64,000 nt of DNA from Streptomyces sp. QL37 (GCF_002941025.1 NZ_PTJS01000001.1:6365766-6429765); one strand, 5' to 3'. Positions 33,241 through 41,439 are shown, counted from the stretch's first letter. Numbers and translations are program-made. The notes: generated by a model not told the origin, from the sequence alone.

Positions 33241-34692
33241 GTGGTGGCATGGATCGTGGCCCTCATCGCCGTCGCGGTGGCGATCTGGTCGGCCGTACGT
33301 ATGCACCAGGCCAGGCTGGACGCGTACGGCGCCTCGGCGCGCGCGGAGCTGACCGAGCGACAGGCCAAGGCGGCCGACGCCCGGACCCACGCCCTCACCG
33401 AGGAGATCCGCCAGCTGGCCCGGAACCGGATACCCGCCGCGGCCACCGCGCTCTCCCACCGCTCCGCGCCCGTCCCAGGGCTGCGGGAGGCCGACGGGAT
33501 CGAGGGGGACGCCGCGCGTCTGCTGACCGAGGCCGTGCAGGCCGCGCGCACAGCGGTCCTGGAGGAACGCCGACGCGTCGACGCGGCGGCGCGGTCGGCC
33601 ATGCGCGGTACCTCCGCCAAGATCCAGTCACTGCTCAACCAGTCGCAGCACCTGCTGCACGAGCTCCAGCACGAGTACGACGACCCGCGGATCCTCCAGC
33701 TCGACTTCCGTAACGAACTGGCGCTGCGCCGCACCCAGGCCACGGCCGTGCTCTGCGACGCCTGGCCCGGACTCGCCCGGCAGAACTCCTCGCTCGTGGA
33801 GGTCGTGCTCGGCGCCCAGTCCCGGGTCCCGGGATACGAGCGGATCAAGGTCGCCAACCACCTGCGCCAGGAGCGGCTCGCGCTGGTCGCCCGGGCCGCC
33901 GAACCCCTCGCGATCGCGCTCGCCGAGCTGCTGGCCAACGCCACGGCGTACTCGCACCCGGACACCGAGGTGCCGGTGACGGTCCAGCAGACCGCGGGGC
34001 GCGGGGCCCTGATCATGGTCGACGACGCCGGGATAGGCATGGACGACGACGCCCTGAAACGGGCCCGTGCACTGCTGTCGGGCCCTTCCGAGGTGCTGCT
34101 CACCGAGCTGGGGGACCCGCCGCAGACCGGCTTCGCCGTGGTGGGGCGGCTCATCGCACGCTACGGCTTCAGCTGCCACATCGAGCCGTCGCCGTACGGC
34201 GGGATGCGCGCGATGCTGCGCATTCCGGCCCATCTGCTGACCGTGATCGACGACGACCGCACCCTGTCCGTGCTCGCGCCGAAGCCGGTGAACGCCCGTG
34301 CCGAGGGCGCCGCGCAGAGCCCTCTGTCCAGCAGGTCCGCCGCTCCTGACGCGCGCGCCGAGCCCGAGCCCGGACCCGCGCCGGCCGCCCCCCTCGAACC
34401 CGCCGCGTCCGTGCCCGCCGGCTCCACCGAGCCCGAGCCGGCCGCCGGGGAAGGCGCGCGTCCGGCGGGTCTGCCCACCCGGCGGCGCAGATCGCGCCGG
34501 ACAGCCGCCCCGGAGGCGTCGACGGTCCGGCAGCAGCCTGCCGAGGAGCCCGTGCTCCGCACCCCCGAGCAGGCGGGAGCTGCCTGGGCAGCCCTCCAGG
34601 AGGGCACTCTCAGCGGCAGGAAGGCGCCCGCGCCCCCTGCGCGGACACCCTCAGCATCCTCATCGGACGACCAAGGAGACGACGAGACGTGA
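33241..34692 (+). CDS. cvnA: conservon sensor-like ATPase CvnA
   Basis: A 483-aa membrane-anchored histidine-kinase-like protein heading a conservon. Residues 2-20 form a membrane helix, followed by a long helical region rich in Ala, Arg and Glu (to about 215). An HATPase_c domain follows, with N-box ELLANATAYSHPDTE (about 229-243) and G1-box VDDAGIGMDD, and a Pro/Ala-rich basic tail. No conserved phospho-acceptor His is evident. Conservons (cvnABCDE) form membrane complexes likened to eukaryotic G-protein receptors. The gene itself is intact. Two parts of its 3' third recur in inverted form downstream, between cvnB and cvnC. Confidence 0.87.
   Translation: MVAWIVALIAVAVAIWSAVRMHQARLDAYGASARAELTERQAKAADARTHALTEEIRQLARNRIPAAATALSHRSAPVPGLREADGIEGDAARLLTEAVQAARTAVLEERRRVDAAARSAMRGTSAKIQSLLNQSQHLLHELQHEYDDPRILQLDFRNELALRRTQATAVLCDAWPGLARQNSSLVEVVLGAQSRVPGYERIKVANHLRQERLALVARAAEPLAIALAELLANATAYSHPDTEVPVTVQQTAGRGALIMVDDAGIGMDDDALKRARALLSGPSEVLLTELGDPPQTGFAVVGRLIARYGFSCHIEPSPYGGMRAMLRIPAHLLTVIDDDRTLSVLAPKPVNARAEGAAQSPLSSRSAAPDARAEPEPGPAPAAPLEPAASVPAGSTEPEPAAGEGARPAGLPTRRRRSRRTAAPEASTVRQQPAEEPVLRTPEQAGAAWAALQEGTLSGRKAPAPPARTPSASSSDDQGDDET
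34414..34490 (+). repeat. inverted repeat A, native arm inside cvnA
   Basis: These 77 bases recur exactly, in reverse complement, at 34991-35067. Confidence 0.9.
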
Positions 34693-34707
34693 GCGCCACC
34701 CCCACCG
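34542..34707 (+). repeat. inverted repeat B, native arm (cvnA end and cvnB start)
   Basis: These 166 bases, covering the cvnA 3' end and the first 19 bases of cvnB, recur exactly in reverse complement at 35191-35356. Confidence 0.9.
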
Positions 34708-34990
34708 CCGGTGATCTCGCCTGGGTGCTGACCCCGCTGCTGGAGCTGCCCGGTGTGCAGCACGCCGTGGTCGCGACGGGCGACGGGCTCGTCGAGGGCG
34801 CGTCGCCCGGCCTGGACCGTGCGTCCGCCGAGCGCGTCGCCGCGATGACGGCCACCCTGCACGCGGCCGCCCGTGCCTTCACCACCGCGTTCACCGAGGC
34901 CGAGTCGCCGCGACTGGCCCAGACGGTCGTGGAGTCCGATCTGGGATTCGCCGTCGTCGTACCGGCCGGCAAGAACACCACCCTGCCCCT
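34689..34990 (+). pseudogene. cvnB: cvnB (Roadblock/LC7), truncated at its C-terminus by inverted sequence
   Basis: GTG 34689 overlaps the cvnA stop (GTGA). About 100 residues of a Roadblock/LC7 protein follow: LAWVLTPLLELPGVQHAVVA, GDGLVEGASPGLDRASAERV, then FTEAESPRLAQTVVESDLGF and AVVVPAGKNTTLPL. CvnB proteins usually run to about 130-140 residues with another beta strand and helix. Here the frame enters inverted cvnA sequence at 34991 and continues as unrelated Arg-rich residues. The open frame runs on to about 35288 but is not CvnB. CvnB normally partners CvnA and CvnD. If the sequence is true, this copy is probably broken. Confidence 0.75.
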
Positions 34991-35067
34991 CTGCGCCGCC
35001 GGGTGGGCAGACCCGCCGGACGCGCGCCTTCCCCGGCGGCCGGCTCGGGCTCGGTGGAGCCGGCGGG
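34991..35067 (-). repeat. inverted repeat A, displaced copy of cvnA internal sequence
   Basis: Exact reverse complement of 34414-34490, inserted directly after the truncated cvnB. It encodes nothing sensible on either strand in this position. Confidence 0.9.
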
Positions 35068-35190
35068 TGTCGCCCATGGCCAGGGCGCCCGGCTCGAGGA
35101 GCTCGCACAGCCTGCGCTGCTCCGTGCCGGTGTTCACCGGCAGGTCCGAGTCCGTGCGGATGAGCACGGCGAGCCGGTCGAGCGCGGGGC
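35068..35190 (-). pseudogene. cvnC: N-terminal piece of cvnC (DUF742) in inverted orientation
   Basis: On the minus strand this single-copy stretch reads GPALDRLAVLIRTDSDLPVN and TGTEQRRLCELLEPGAL. That joins naturally to the plus-strand cvnC remainder beginning LEPGALTVVECAAHLDLPVS. The DUF742 fold needs both halves, so this is the missing front of cvnC, flipped. After LEPGAL it runs into the inverted cvnA copy. The piece between (AMGDT) could not be placed. Confidence 0.6.
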
Positions 35191-35356
35191 CGGTGGGGGT
35201 GGCGCTCACGTCTCGTCGTCTCCTTGGTCGTCCGATGAGGATGCTGAGGGTGTCCGCGCAGGGGGCGCGGGCGCCTTCCTGCCGCTGAGAGTGCCCTCCT
35301 GGAGGGCTGCCCAGGCAGCTCCCGCCTGCTCGGGGGTGCGGAGCACGGGCTCCTCG
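35191..35356 (-). repeat. inverted repeat B, displaced copy of cvnA end and cvnB start
   Basis: Exact reverse complement of 34542-34707. At its right end the junction with cvnC shares GCTCCTCG with both parents. Confidence 0.9.
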
Positions 35357-35544
35357 AGCCGGGAGCCCTCACGGTCGTCGAGTGCGCCGCCCATCTGGAC
35401 CTGCCGGTCAGCGCCACGGTCTTCCTGGCCACGGACCTCGTGGCCGCGGGACATCTGCACGCTCGACCACCGATTCCCAGTGCCGGTGAGATCGACCGGT
35501 CGCTCGTCGAGAGGCTGCTCGTTGGACTCCGTTCCCTCCACTGA
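35353..35544 (+). pseudogene. cvnC: C-terminal part of cvnC (DUF742)
   Basis: In frame from 35353 to the TGA at 35542-35544 the sequence reads LEPGALTVVECAAHLDLPVS, ATVFLATDLVAAGHLHARPP and IPSAGEIDRSLVERLLVGLR. This is the winged-helix-like second half of a DUF742 protein. Its upstream half is inverted at 35068-35190. No start codon and ribosome site make it independently translatable. Confidence 0.7.
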
Positions 35545-36136
35545 CCGGGGCGGCATCGGCTATCTGCCGAGTGCCGCCGAGACCCTGATGAAGCTCGTCG
35601 TCACGGGTCCCTTCGGCGTGGGCAAGACGACCCTGATCCGTACCCTGTCGGAGATCCCGACCCTGCACACGGAAGAGGCGATGACGGAGTCCAGTACGGG
35701 ACTCGACGACACCGCCGGGCTTCCGGAGAAGACCACGACGACGGTGGCCGTCGACTTCGGCCGGCTGACCGTCCAGGACGACCTGGTGCTGTACATGTTC
35801 GGCACGCCGGGCCAGGAGCGCTTCTTCCCCCTGTGGGAGGACATCGCGCGTGGTGCGCTCGGCGCCCTCGTCATGGTCGACACCCGCCGGCTCGAAGACT
35901 CCTTCGCCGTCATGGACATGGTGGAGGAGCAAGGACTTCCCTACGCGGTCGCCGTGAACCGCTTCCCCGATGCCCCCGCCCATGCGGACGAGGTCCTGCG
36001 CAAGCACCTCGACCTCGATCCCCGCACACCGCTGGTGCAGTGCGACGCGCGCGAACGCGAGGGCGGTATCAACGCCCTGATCGCTCTCGCCGAGCACGCG
36101 CTGACCTGCCTGCCCGCGCCTCAGGAATCGTCATGA
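35522..36136 (+). CDS. cvnD: conservon small GTPase CvnD
   Basis: A Ras/MglA-like GTPase of 204 aa from TTG 35522 (GAGAGG upstream), or 182 aa from ATG 35588. The longer form keeps the family's short N-terminal tail (GIGYLPSAAETLMKLVV). It has G1 TGPFGVGKTT (residues 28-37), G3 MFGTPGQERFFPLWEDIARG, G4-like VAVNRFPDA and G5-like QCDARERE. It begins inside the cvnC 3' end (23-base overlap) and overlaps the P450 gene by ATGA, the normal conservon spacing. It is intact, unlike cvnB and cvnC. Confidence 0.88.
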   Translation: MDSVPSTDRGGIGYLPSAAETLMKLVVTGPFGVGKTTLIRTLSEIPTLHTEEAMTESSTGLDDTAGLPEKTTTTVAVDFGRLTVQDDLVLYMFGTPGQERFFPLWEDIARGALGALVMVDTRRLEDSFAVMDMVEEQGLPYAVAVNRFPDAPAHADEVLRKHLDLDPRTPLVQCDAREREGGINALIALAEHALTCLPAPQESS

Positions 36137-37440
36137 CCCCTCCCGCCACCGGTGCTTCACCCGGCGCCGTCCCCTCGCTCCACGAGCCCCTCGCGCTGTA
36201 CGGCGCCGACTTCGCCGCCGACCCGCACGGGCACTACCGCAGGCTGCGCGACCAGGGGCCGCTGGCCAGGGTGCGCGTCGCGCCGGACGTGGACGCGCTG
36301 CTGGTCACCGACTACCACGCGGCCGTCGACCTGCTGCGGGACACCGAGACCTTCACCAAGGACCCGCGTGCCTGGCAGGCGGGCGTGCCGGGGGACTCGC
36401 CGGTCCTGCCCGTGCTCGGCTACCGCCCCACCGCCCTCTTCACCGACGGCGCCGTCCACGCCCGCTACCGCGACGCCATCAACGACACCCTCGCCCTGAT
36501 CGAACCCCACCTGCTGCGGGCCGAGGTCGCCCGGGTCGCGCAGCGGCTCATCGCCGGGTTCTCGGCCACCGGCACCGGCGACCTCATCGCCCAGTACGCC
36601 CGCAGGCTGCCGCTGCACGTCTTCACCGCCTCCTTCGGGGTGGCTCCCGAGGACACCGAGCGGGTGGTCCGCGGTACGGCCGGAATGATGGACTCCGCGG
36701 GGGACGCGACAGCGGCGTACGAGGAGCTCGTCGGCGTCGTCACCGCTCTCGTCTCCGCACGGCGCCGCCGCCCCGGCCGCGATCTCACCACGTATCTGCT
36801 CGCGCATCCGGCCGGTCTCGACGACAACGAGGCGGTGCGTCAGATCACGCTCATCATGAGCTCCGGCCACGACCCCACGACCAACCTCATCGGCAACGCG
36901 CTGCTGCGCATGCTCAGCGACCACCGGTACGGGGGCTCCCTGCACGGCGGCGCGATGACCGCGCGCGAGGCGGTCGACGACGTGCTCTGGCGCGATCCGC
37001 CGCTGGCCAGCATGGGAGCGCACTTCCCGCGCCACGACACCGAGTTCCACGGTGTCCCGTTGCGCGCGGGGCAGTTGGTGCTGGTCTCCTTCGCCGCCGC
37101 CAACACCCAGTCGCCGCCGTCCGGCTCGGACCCCGCGGCGCGCTCCGGTGACGGTGCTCACCTGGCGTGGTCGACGGGACCGCACCGCTGCCCCGCCAAG
37201 CAGCCCGCCCTGCTGATGGCGATGACCGCGATCGAACAGCTCACCAGCCAGCTCTGTGACCTGGAACTCGCCGTCGAACCCGGCGCGCTCGTCTGGCGTC
37301 CGGGACCCTTCCACCGCGCCCTGGCCCACCTCCCGGTCCGTTTCACACCGCTCGACACGCTCCCCGGAACGGGCGACGTGGACGCCCCGGACACCGCCGA
37401 TCACGTTCCGACCCGTGTCGGTGGTACGCCGAACGGGTGA
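36133..37440 (+). CDS. cvnE: conservon cytochrome P450 CvnE, CYP157-like, lacking the ExxR motif
   Basis: A 435-aa P450 with heme-thiolate region AWSTGPHRCPAKQPALLMAM (Cys353). The I-helix reads IMSSGHDPTTNL (residues 242-253), with a Pro inserted in the usual oxygen-binding pattern. At the K-helix, where nearly all P450s have ExxR, this protein has DVLW (residues 283-286) in EAVDDVLWRDPP, so both charged residues are replaced. Conservon P450s of the CYP157 family are known to lack ExxR, and this fits them. ATG 36133 overlaps the cvnD stop. The substrate of CvnE proteins is not known. Confidence 0.87.
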   Translation: MTPPATGASPGAVPSLHEPLALYGADFAADPHGHYRRLRDQGPLARVRVAPDVDALLVTDYHAAVDLLRDTETFTKDPRAWQAGVPGDSPVLPVLGYRPTALFTDGAVHARYRDAINDTLALIEPHLLRAEVARVAQRLIAGFSATGTGDLIAQYARRLPLHVFTASFGVAPEDTERVVRGTAGMMDSAGDATAAYEELVGVVTALVSARRRRPGRDLTTYLLAHPAGLDDNEAVRQITLIMSSGHDPTTNLIGNALLRMLSDHRYGGSLHGGAMTAREAVDDVLWRDPPLASMGAHFPRHDTEFHGVPLRAGQLVLVSFAAANTQSPPSGSDPAARSGDGAHLAWSTGPHRCPAKQPALLMAMTAIEQLTSQLCDLELAVEPGALVWRPGPFHRALAHLPVRFTPLDTLPGTGDVDAPDTADHVPTRVGGTPNG

Positions 37441-37515
37441 GGGGCGAGAGAATTGCCCGATGAACAGCGAGCGCAGCCGGCGCACAGCCAACCGGCATAC
37501 GGACGGGGTGGTTCT

Positions 37516-37923
37516 GTGAGCAGGTACGACAGGTACGACAGGTACGACGCCACCGACGAACAGTGGGAAGGGCTCGCCCAGGTCGTACCCCTGAGGGGAC
37601 GCAACGAATGGCCGTCCCGGGTCGACCACAGGACGGTCCCGGACCAGCGGGAGTCGGCCGAGCAGCGGCGCATGGTCGTTCTGCGGGTCCAGGTGTTCGC
37701 GGACGCGCGCGAGGTGGCCGAGTATCTGGTCGCCCAGATCCCGGTTCTGCTGGACCTGACCGGCGCCGAGAGCGATGTGGCCAAGCGGATCCTGGACTTC
37801 AGCAGCGGTGTGGTCTTCGGGCTCGGCAGCGGGATGCACCGGGTGGACCGCAATGTCTTCCTGCTCGCGCCGGTCGGCATGGAGGTCGAGGGGGTCACGG
37901 CGGCGGGCGTACCTCAATCGTAG
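37516..37923 (+). CDS. SepF-like cell division protein paralogue
   Basis: 135 aa from GTG 37516. The N-terminus has the repeat RYDRYDRYDATDEQWEG, followed by a linker and the SepF fold (about 50-130): RRMVVLRVQVFADAREVAEY, VLLDLTGAESDVAKRILDFS and GVVFGLGSGMHRVDRNVFLL. SepF proteins bind FtsZ and the membrane. Streptomyces encode extra SepF-like paralogues that tune Z-ring formation, and the lack of a clear N-terminal amphipathic helix suggests one of these rather than the main SepF next to ftsZ. Confidence 0.78.
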   Translation: MSRYDRYDRYDATDEQWEGLAQVVPLRGRNEWPSRVDHRTVPDQRESAEQRRMVVLRVQVFADAREVAEYLVAQIPVLLDLTGAESDVAKRILDFSSGVVFGLGSGMHRVDRNVFLLAPVGMEVEGVTAAGVPQS

Positions 37924-37978
37924 GAAGGTCGTGCGGGCGGAACGGTTCGCCGCTCGCGGGCGTGCGTACGGTCCGCAC

Positions 37979-39154
37979 ATGACTGTTGTGATCTCCACGG
38001 GGAGGGCGGCCTCCGCGCCGTCCGGCGCGGGCCGACCCGCCCGCCCCTTCGTCGGCGAACTCCGCCTCGACGCCTTCGCCTCGCACCGCCGCACCGTCAT
38101 CCCGCTCGGACCGCTCACGCTGCTCACCGGACCCAGCGGGAGCGGGAAGTCGACCGCCCTGCGCGGTTACGAGGCGCTCGCGCGGCTGGCCGCCGGTGAT
38201 CCGCTGGAGGACGTCTTCCCCGACCCGGTGGCCTGGGTGCCCGAAGGGGCCGGGGCCGACGGGCAGGGGCGGCGCGGATTCAGGCTCGGCTGCACGGTGG
38301 AGGGCCCGGCCGGCCCGGTGAGACTGGATCTCGCCGTGCAGGCCGAGCCGACGCTCCGCATCGTCGGCGAGCGGCTGACCGACAGCGGCGAGACACTGCT
38401 GAGCACGGCGCTGCGGGATCCCGGGCGTTCCTCCGTCCAGGCGGCCTGGTACACGGCGGGAGCGGTGCCGGTGACGCGTGCCCCGTTCCCCGACGACCGG
38501 CTCGGCACGGCGCTTCTGCCGTTGCGGGTCGCGGGAACCACGGACGGGCAGCTGAGGGTGCTGGCCGCCGCCGAACAGGTGGTGGTGGCCCTGCGGTCGG
38601 CCTTCGTCTGCGATCCTCGGCCGGAGCGGATGCGTGCGGCGGTGCCGGTCGCGGAAGGGCGGCTGACCTCGTGCTGCGACAACCTCGCCGAGGTCCTGCA
38701 CCGCACCCGCAGCCAGTGCGCGCAGCGGCACGCGCGGCTGGTCGCCAGCGCGGACGCCGGGTGCGCGGGGCCGGTGACGGAACTGACCGCCGAACTGCTC
38801 GAGAACGGCCTGGTGCAGGCGTTGACGGGGCGGGGGCCGGGCCGGAGTACCCCGATCGGCCGCCTCGGCGACGGCGAACTCCGTTATCTCGCTTTCGCGC
38901 TGGTGCTGCTGACGGGCCCTCATGTCCTGGTGGTGGACCCTGCGGCTGAGGTGCCGTCGGCCATGCAGGCCCTCACCGTGCTGGCCGACGGACTCGACCG
39001 GAATCTGGACGCGCGGCAGACCGGGGAGCTGCTGGGACTGGCGGCCTCGATCTGCGCGGACGGGCACATGCGTCTGCTGGGGACGGTCGGCGAGGCGGCC
39101 GCGGCGGCGGCCCGGGAGACGGCAGGTGCGACAGTGGTAGACCTGACACCGTGA
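37979..39154 (+). CDS. ABC/SMC-type ATPase-like protein
   Basis: 391 aa. A Walker A motif TGPSGSGKST lies near residue 45 after FVGELRLDAFASHRRTVIPL, as in RecF/AAA_15-type chromosomal ATPases. Further on are LGDGELRYLAFALVLLTGPH (signature-like) and VLVVDPAAEVPSA, a Walker B with Pro/Ala in place of the usual catalytic Glu pair. The middle is helical. The altered Walker B suggests weak or no hydrolysis. It overlaps the MazG-like gene by GTGA and follows the SepF-like gene by 55 bases. The function is unknown, with OLD-like nuclease regulators and DNA-repair ATPases as the closest fold relatives. Confidence 0.7.
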   Translation: MTVVISTGRAASAPSGAGRPARPFVGELRLDAFASHRRTVIPLGPLTLLTGPSGSGKSTALRGYEALARLAAGDPLEDVFPDPVAWVPEGAGADGQGRRGFRLGCTVEGPAGPVRLDLAVQAEPTLRIVGERLTDSGETLLSTALRDPGRSSVQAAWYTAGAVPVTRAPFPDDRLGTALLPLRVAGTTDGQLRVLAAAEQVVVALRSAFVCDPRPERMRAAVPVAEGRLTSCCDNLAEVLHRTRSQCAQRHARLVASADAGCAGPVTELTAELLENGLVQALTGRGPGRSTPIGRLGDGELRYLAFALVLLTGPHVLVVDPAAEVPSAMQALTVLADGLDRNLDARQTGELLGLAASICADGHMRLLGTVGEAAAAAARETAGATVVDLTP

Positions 39155-39660
39155 GCGAACTCGATGTGGCACAACTGCAGCGGCGACTGGCCGACTTCGC
39201 GGCAGCCCGGGCCTGGGAGCCGTACCACACGCCCAAGAACCTCTGCGCCGCGCTGAGCGTGGAGGCCTCGGAGCTCCTGGAGGTCTTCCAGTGGCTGACG
39301 CCTGAGCAGTCGGCGAGGGTGATGGAGGACCCCGGTTCGGCGTTCCGGGTCAGGGACGAGGTCGCCGACGTCCTGGCGTATCTGCTCCAGTTCTGCGAGG
39401 TCCTGGGGATCGACGTGCTGGCGGCGCTGGCGGCCAAGATCGACCGGAACGAGGAACGCTTCCCGGTGGCGGCGGCGGGTGCCGATCCGGAGCCGGAAGG
39501 CGTCGAGTCGGCCCGGGACGCTGCCGAGCGGAGTCAGGACGGCATCGAACAGGCTCAGGCCGGCGTTGAGCGGGGTCAGGCCGACGTTGAGCGGGTTCAG
39601 GAGCGCGTTGAGCGGGGTCAGGAGAGCGCCGAGATGACTGGTCGTCACTCTTCGGAGTGA
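39151..39660 (+). CDS. MazG-like nucleotide pyrophosphohydrolase with heptad-repeat tail
   Basis: 169 aa, GTG start overlapping the preceding stop. Residues 1-105 are a MazG-like all-alpha NTP pyrophosphatase (dCTPase/RS21 type) with metal ligands in SVEASELLEVFQWL and RDEVADVLAYLLQF (ExxE...ExxD). The C-terminal 50 residues are a series of seven-residue units (GIEQAQA, GVERGQA, DVERVQE, RVERGQE) encoded by 21-bp tandem repeats, predicted to form a coiled coil. Most MazG-like proteins of this size lack the tail. House-cleaning of odd nucleotides is the likely role. Confidence 0.8.
   Translation: MSELDVAQLQRRLADFAAARAWEPYHTPKNLCAALSVEASELLEVFQWLTPEQSARVMEDPGSAFRVRDEVADVLAYLLQFCEVLGIDVLAALAAKIDRNEERFPVAAAGADPEPEGVESARDAAERSQDGIEQAQAGVERGQADVERVQERVERGQESAEMTGRHSSE
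39541..39624 (+). repeat. four tandem 21-bp repeats in the MazG-like gene
   Basis: Units begin at 39541, 39562, 39583 and 39604. The consensus is about GNCGTTGAGCGGGGTCAGGNC, each coding one heptad. An 18-base partial unit precedes them at 39523. Copy number may vary between strains. Confidence 0.85.
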
Positions 39661-39796
39661 TCGATTTATTCACAATCGACTTCCTGTCCACAGATTTCCG
39701 ATTTCCTCTGGCTTTCGTGTGCCACGGCCCTCACTGTGGGTAATGAAGAAGTGAGCGGGTTCTTGAACCGGTGGTGTCGGCGACGGGGGAGTGGGC

Positions 39797-40333
39797 ATGG
39801 AAGCGGAGCGACTGATCGCGGCGGGCCGGAGCGCGCTGGCCGGGAGCCGGGGAGTGCCGGCCGTCATGGCGGAGGCATGGCAGGCCCAGGCACTCGCCCG
39901 GGCGGTCGGCGGGCAGCTGGCGAGGTGCGGACCGGCGGAGTTACGGACGGAGGCGCGCGAGCTCAGTGAGACCTGCGCCCTGGGGAGCGTCGTGCTCGAC
40001 CACCCGATGGTTCCGGCCGGAGGCGTGCGGGCGTCCCAGCTCACCGAAGTGGATCACGTGCCCAGGGCGTTGGCCGCTCTCGCGCTGCTCCTCGGGGAGG
40101 CGGGCATCGCGCTGGTGGGTGTCGCCTGCGGCACGGAGGAGGAAGGGCTCTACTGGCAGTGCATCGAGGCGATAGACGCCGTCGACGAGTCCGTGGACCG
40201 GGTCCACGGCATGCTGAGACGGCTGGCCGAGCAGGAGCGCGAGCGTGAGCACGAACAGGAGTTGGACCGGGAGCGCGACGGCCCCCACGGTGTGATCCAC
40301 GGCCCGGCCGGCTTCGTCACCGGCCAGCCGTGA
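39797..40333 (+). CDS. conserved actinomycete protein (DUF6099-like) with a TTA codon
   Basis: 178 aa from ATG 39797 (GGGGGA six bases upstream; GTG 39791 also possible). Mostly helical: AERLIAAGRSALAGSRGVPA, EAWQAQALARAVGGQLARCG and EEEGLYWQCIEAIDAVDESV, then a Glu/Arg-rich tail. It resembles a Streptomyces family of unknown function that I recall as DUF6099. Codon 49 (39941-39943) is TTA, the rare leucine codon read by the developmental tRNA BldA, and the only one I found in the window. Expression may thus be limited to late growth. The 136-base gap upstream is AT-rich. Confidence 0.65.
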   Translation: MEAERLIAAGRSALAGSRGVPAVMAEAWQAQALARAVGGQLARCGPAELRTEARELSETCALGSVVLDHPMVPAGGVRASQLTEVDHVPRALAALALLLGEAGIALVGVACGTEEEGLYWQCIEAIDAVDESVDRVHGMLRRLAEQEREREHEQELDRERDGPHGVIHGPAGFVTGQP

Positions 40334-40438
40334 GCCGGCCGGCTGTGAGCCGGGCGGCCGGGGAAGCGCCGACCGCCCCGGCGCGGGGAAGAGCCGAAGA
40401 GAGGGGGCGCAGCGGTTTCGAAGGTGCAGGATGGAGGC

Positions 40439-41362
40439 ATGGATCTTCGAATCTTCACCGAGCCCCAGCAAGGGGCGAGCTACGACACCCTGCTCACCGT
40501 CGCCAAGGCCACCGAGGACCTCGGCTTCGATGCCTTCTACCGATCCGACCACTACCTGCACATGGGCTCGGGGGACGGTCTGCCCGGCCCCACCGACGCG
40601 TGGATCACCTTGGCCGGACTGGCGCGCGAGACCAGGAGGATCCGCCTCGGCACGCTGATGACCGCGGGCACCTTCCGTCTGCCCGGGGTGCTGGCCATCC
40701 AGGTCGCCCAGGTCGACCAGATGTCCGGCGGCCGGGTCGAGCTGGGCCTGGGCGCCGGCTGGTTCGAGGAGGAGCACAAGGCGTACGGCATCCCGTTCCC
40801 GAAGGAGAAGTTCGGCCGGCTCGAGGAGCAGCTGGCGATCATCACGGGCCTGTGGGAGACCGAGACCGGCAAGACGTTCAGCTACGACGGGACGTACTAC
40901 CAGCTCACCGACTCGCCCGCCCTGCCGAAGCCCGCGCAGACGAAGGTGCCGGTCCTGATCGGCGGCCACGGCGCCGTCCGCACCCCGCGGCTGGCCGCGC
41001 GGTACGCGGACGAGTTCAACATCCCCTTCGCGTCGATCGAGGACAGTGCGAAGCAGTTCGGCCGGGTCAGGGACGCGGCCGTGGCGGCCGGGCGGGCCCC
41101 CGACGACCTGGTGTACTCCAACGCCCTGGTGGTGTGCGTCGGGAAGAACGACGCGGAGGTCGCGCGGCGCGCGTCCGCCATCGGAAGGGAGGTCGAGGAG
41201 ATCAAGGCGAACGGGCTGGCGGGCTCACCCGCCGAGGTGGTCGACAAGATCGGGCAGTACGCCGCCATCGGCTCGTCGCGGATCTACCTCCAGGTTCTGG
41301 ACCTGCACGATCTGGAACACCTGGAACTCATCTCGTCGCAGGTCCAGTCGCAGCTGGGCTGA
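40439..41362 (+). CDS. LLM-class F420-dependent oxidoreductase
   Basis: A 307-aa luciferase-like monooxygenase-fold protein. ATG 40439 is preferred, with GGATGGAGG just before. It shows MDLRIFTEPQQGASYDTLLT, FDAFYRSDHYLHMG, RIRLGTLMTAGTFRLPGVLA, SGGRVELGLGAGWFEEEHKA and PVLIGGHGAVRTPRLAARYA, typical of the TIGR03560-like F420 group. These enzymes use the deazaflavin F420 for hydride transfer. The substrate is not indicated. It is followed 77 bases later by the homocysteine methyltransferase gene. Confidence 0.85.
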   Translation: MDLRIFTEPQQGASYDTLLTVAKATEDLGFDAFYRSDHYLHMGSGDGLPGPTDAWITLAGLARETRRIRLGTLMTAGTFRLPGVLAIQVAQVDQMSGGRVELGLGAGWFEEEHKAYGIPFPKEKFGRLEEQLAIITGLWETETGKTFSYDGTYYQLTDSPALPKPAQTKVPVLIGGHGAVRTPRLAARYADEFNIPFASIEDSAKQFGRVRDAAVAAGRAPDDLVYSNALVVCVGKNDAEVARRASAIGREVEEIKANGLAGSPAEVVDKIGQYAAIGSSRIYLQVLDLHDLEHLELISSQVQSQLG

Positions 41363-41439
41363 CGGCAGGGGCCCGGCCTGCCGGCCGGGCCCGTGTGACC
41401 GGCGGACCTGCGGGAACCGCCCGACAGCGAGGAGCAGCT

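Noticed and set aside
34689..35288. 199-codon open frame starting at cvnB as a complete gene
   Set aside because: Only the first ~100 codons are Roadblock-like. The rest reads reverse-complemented cvnA and cvnC sequence.
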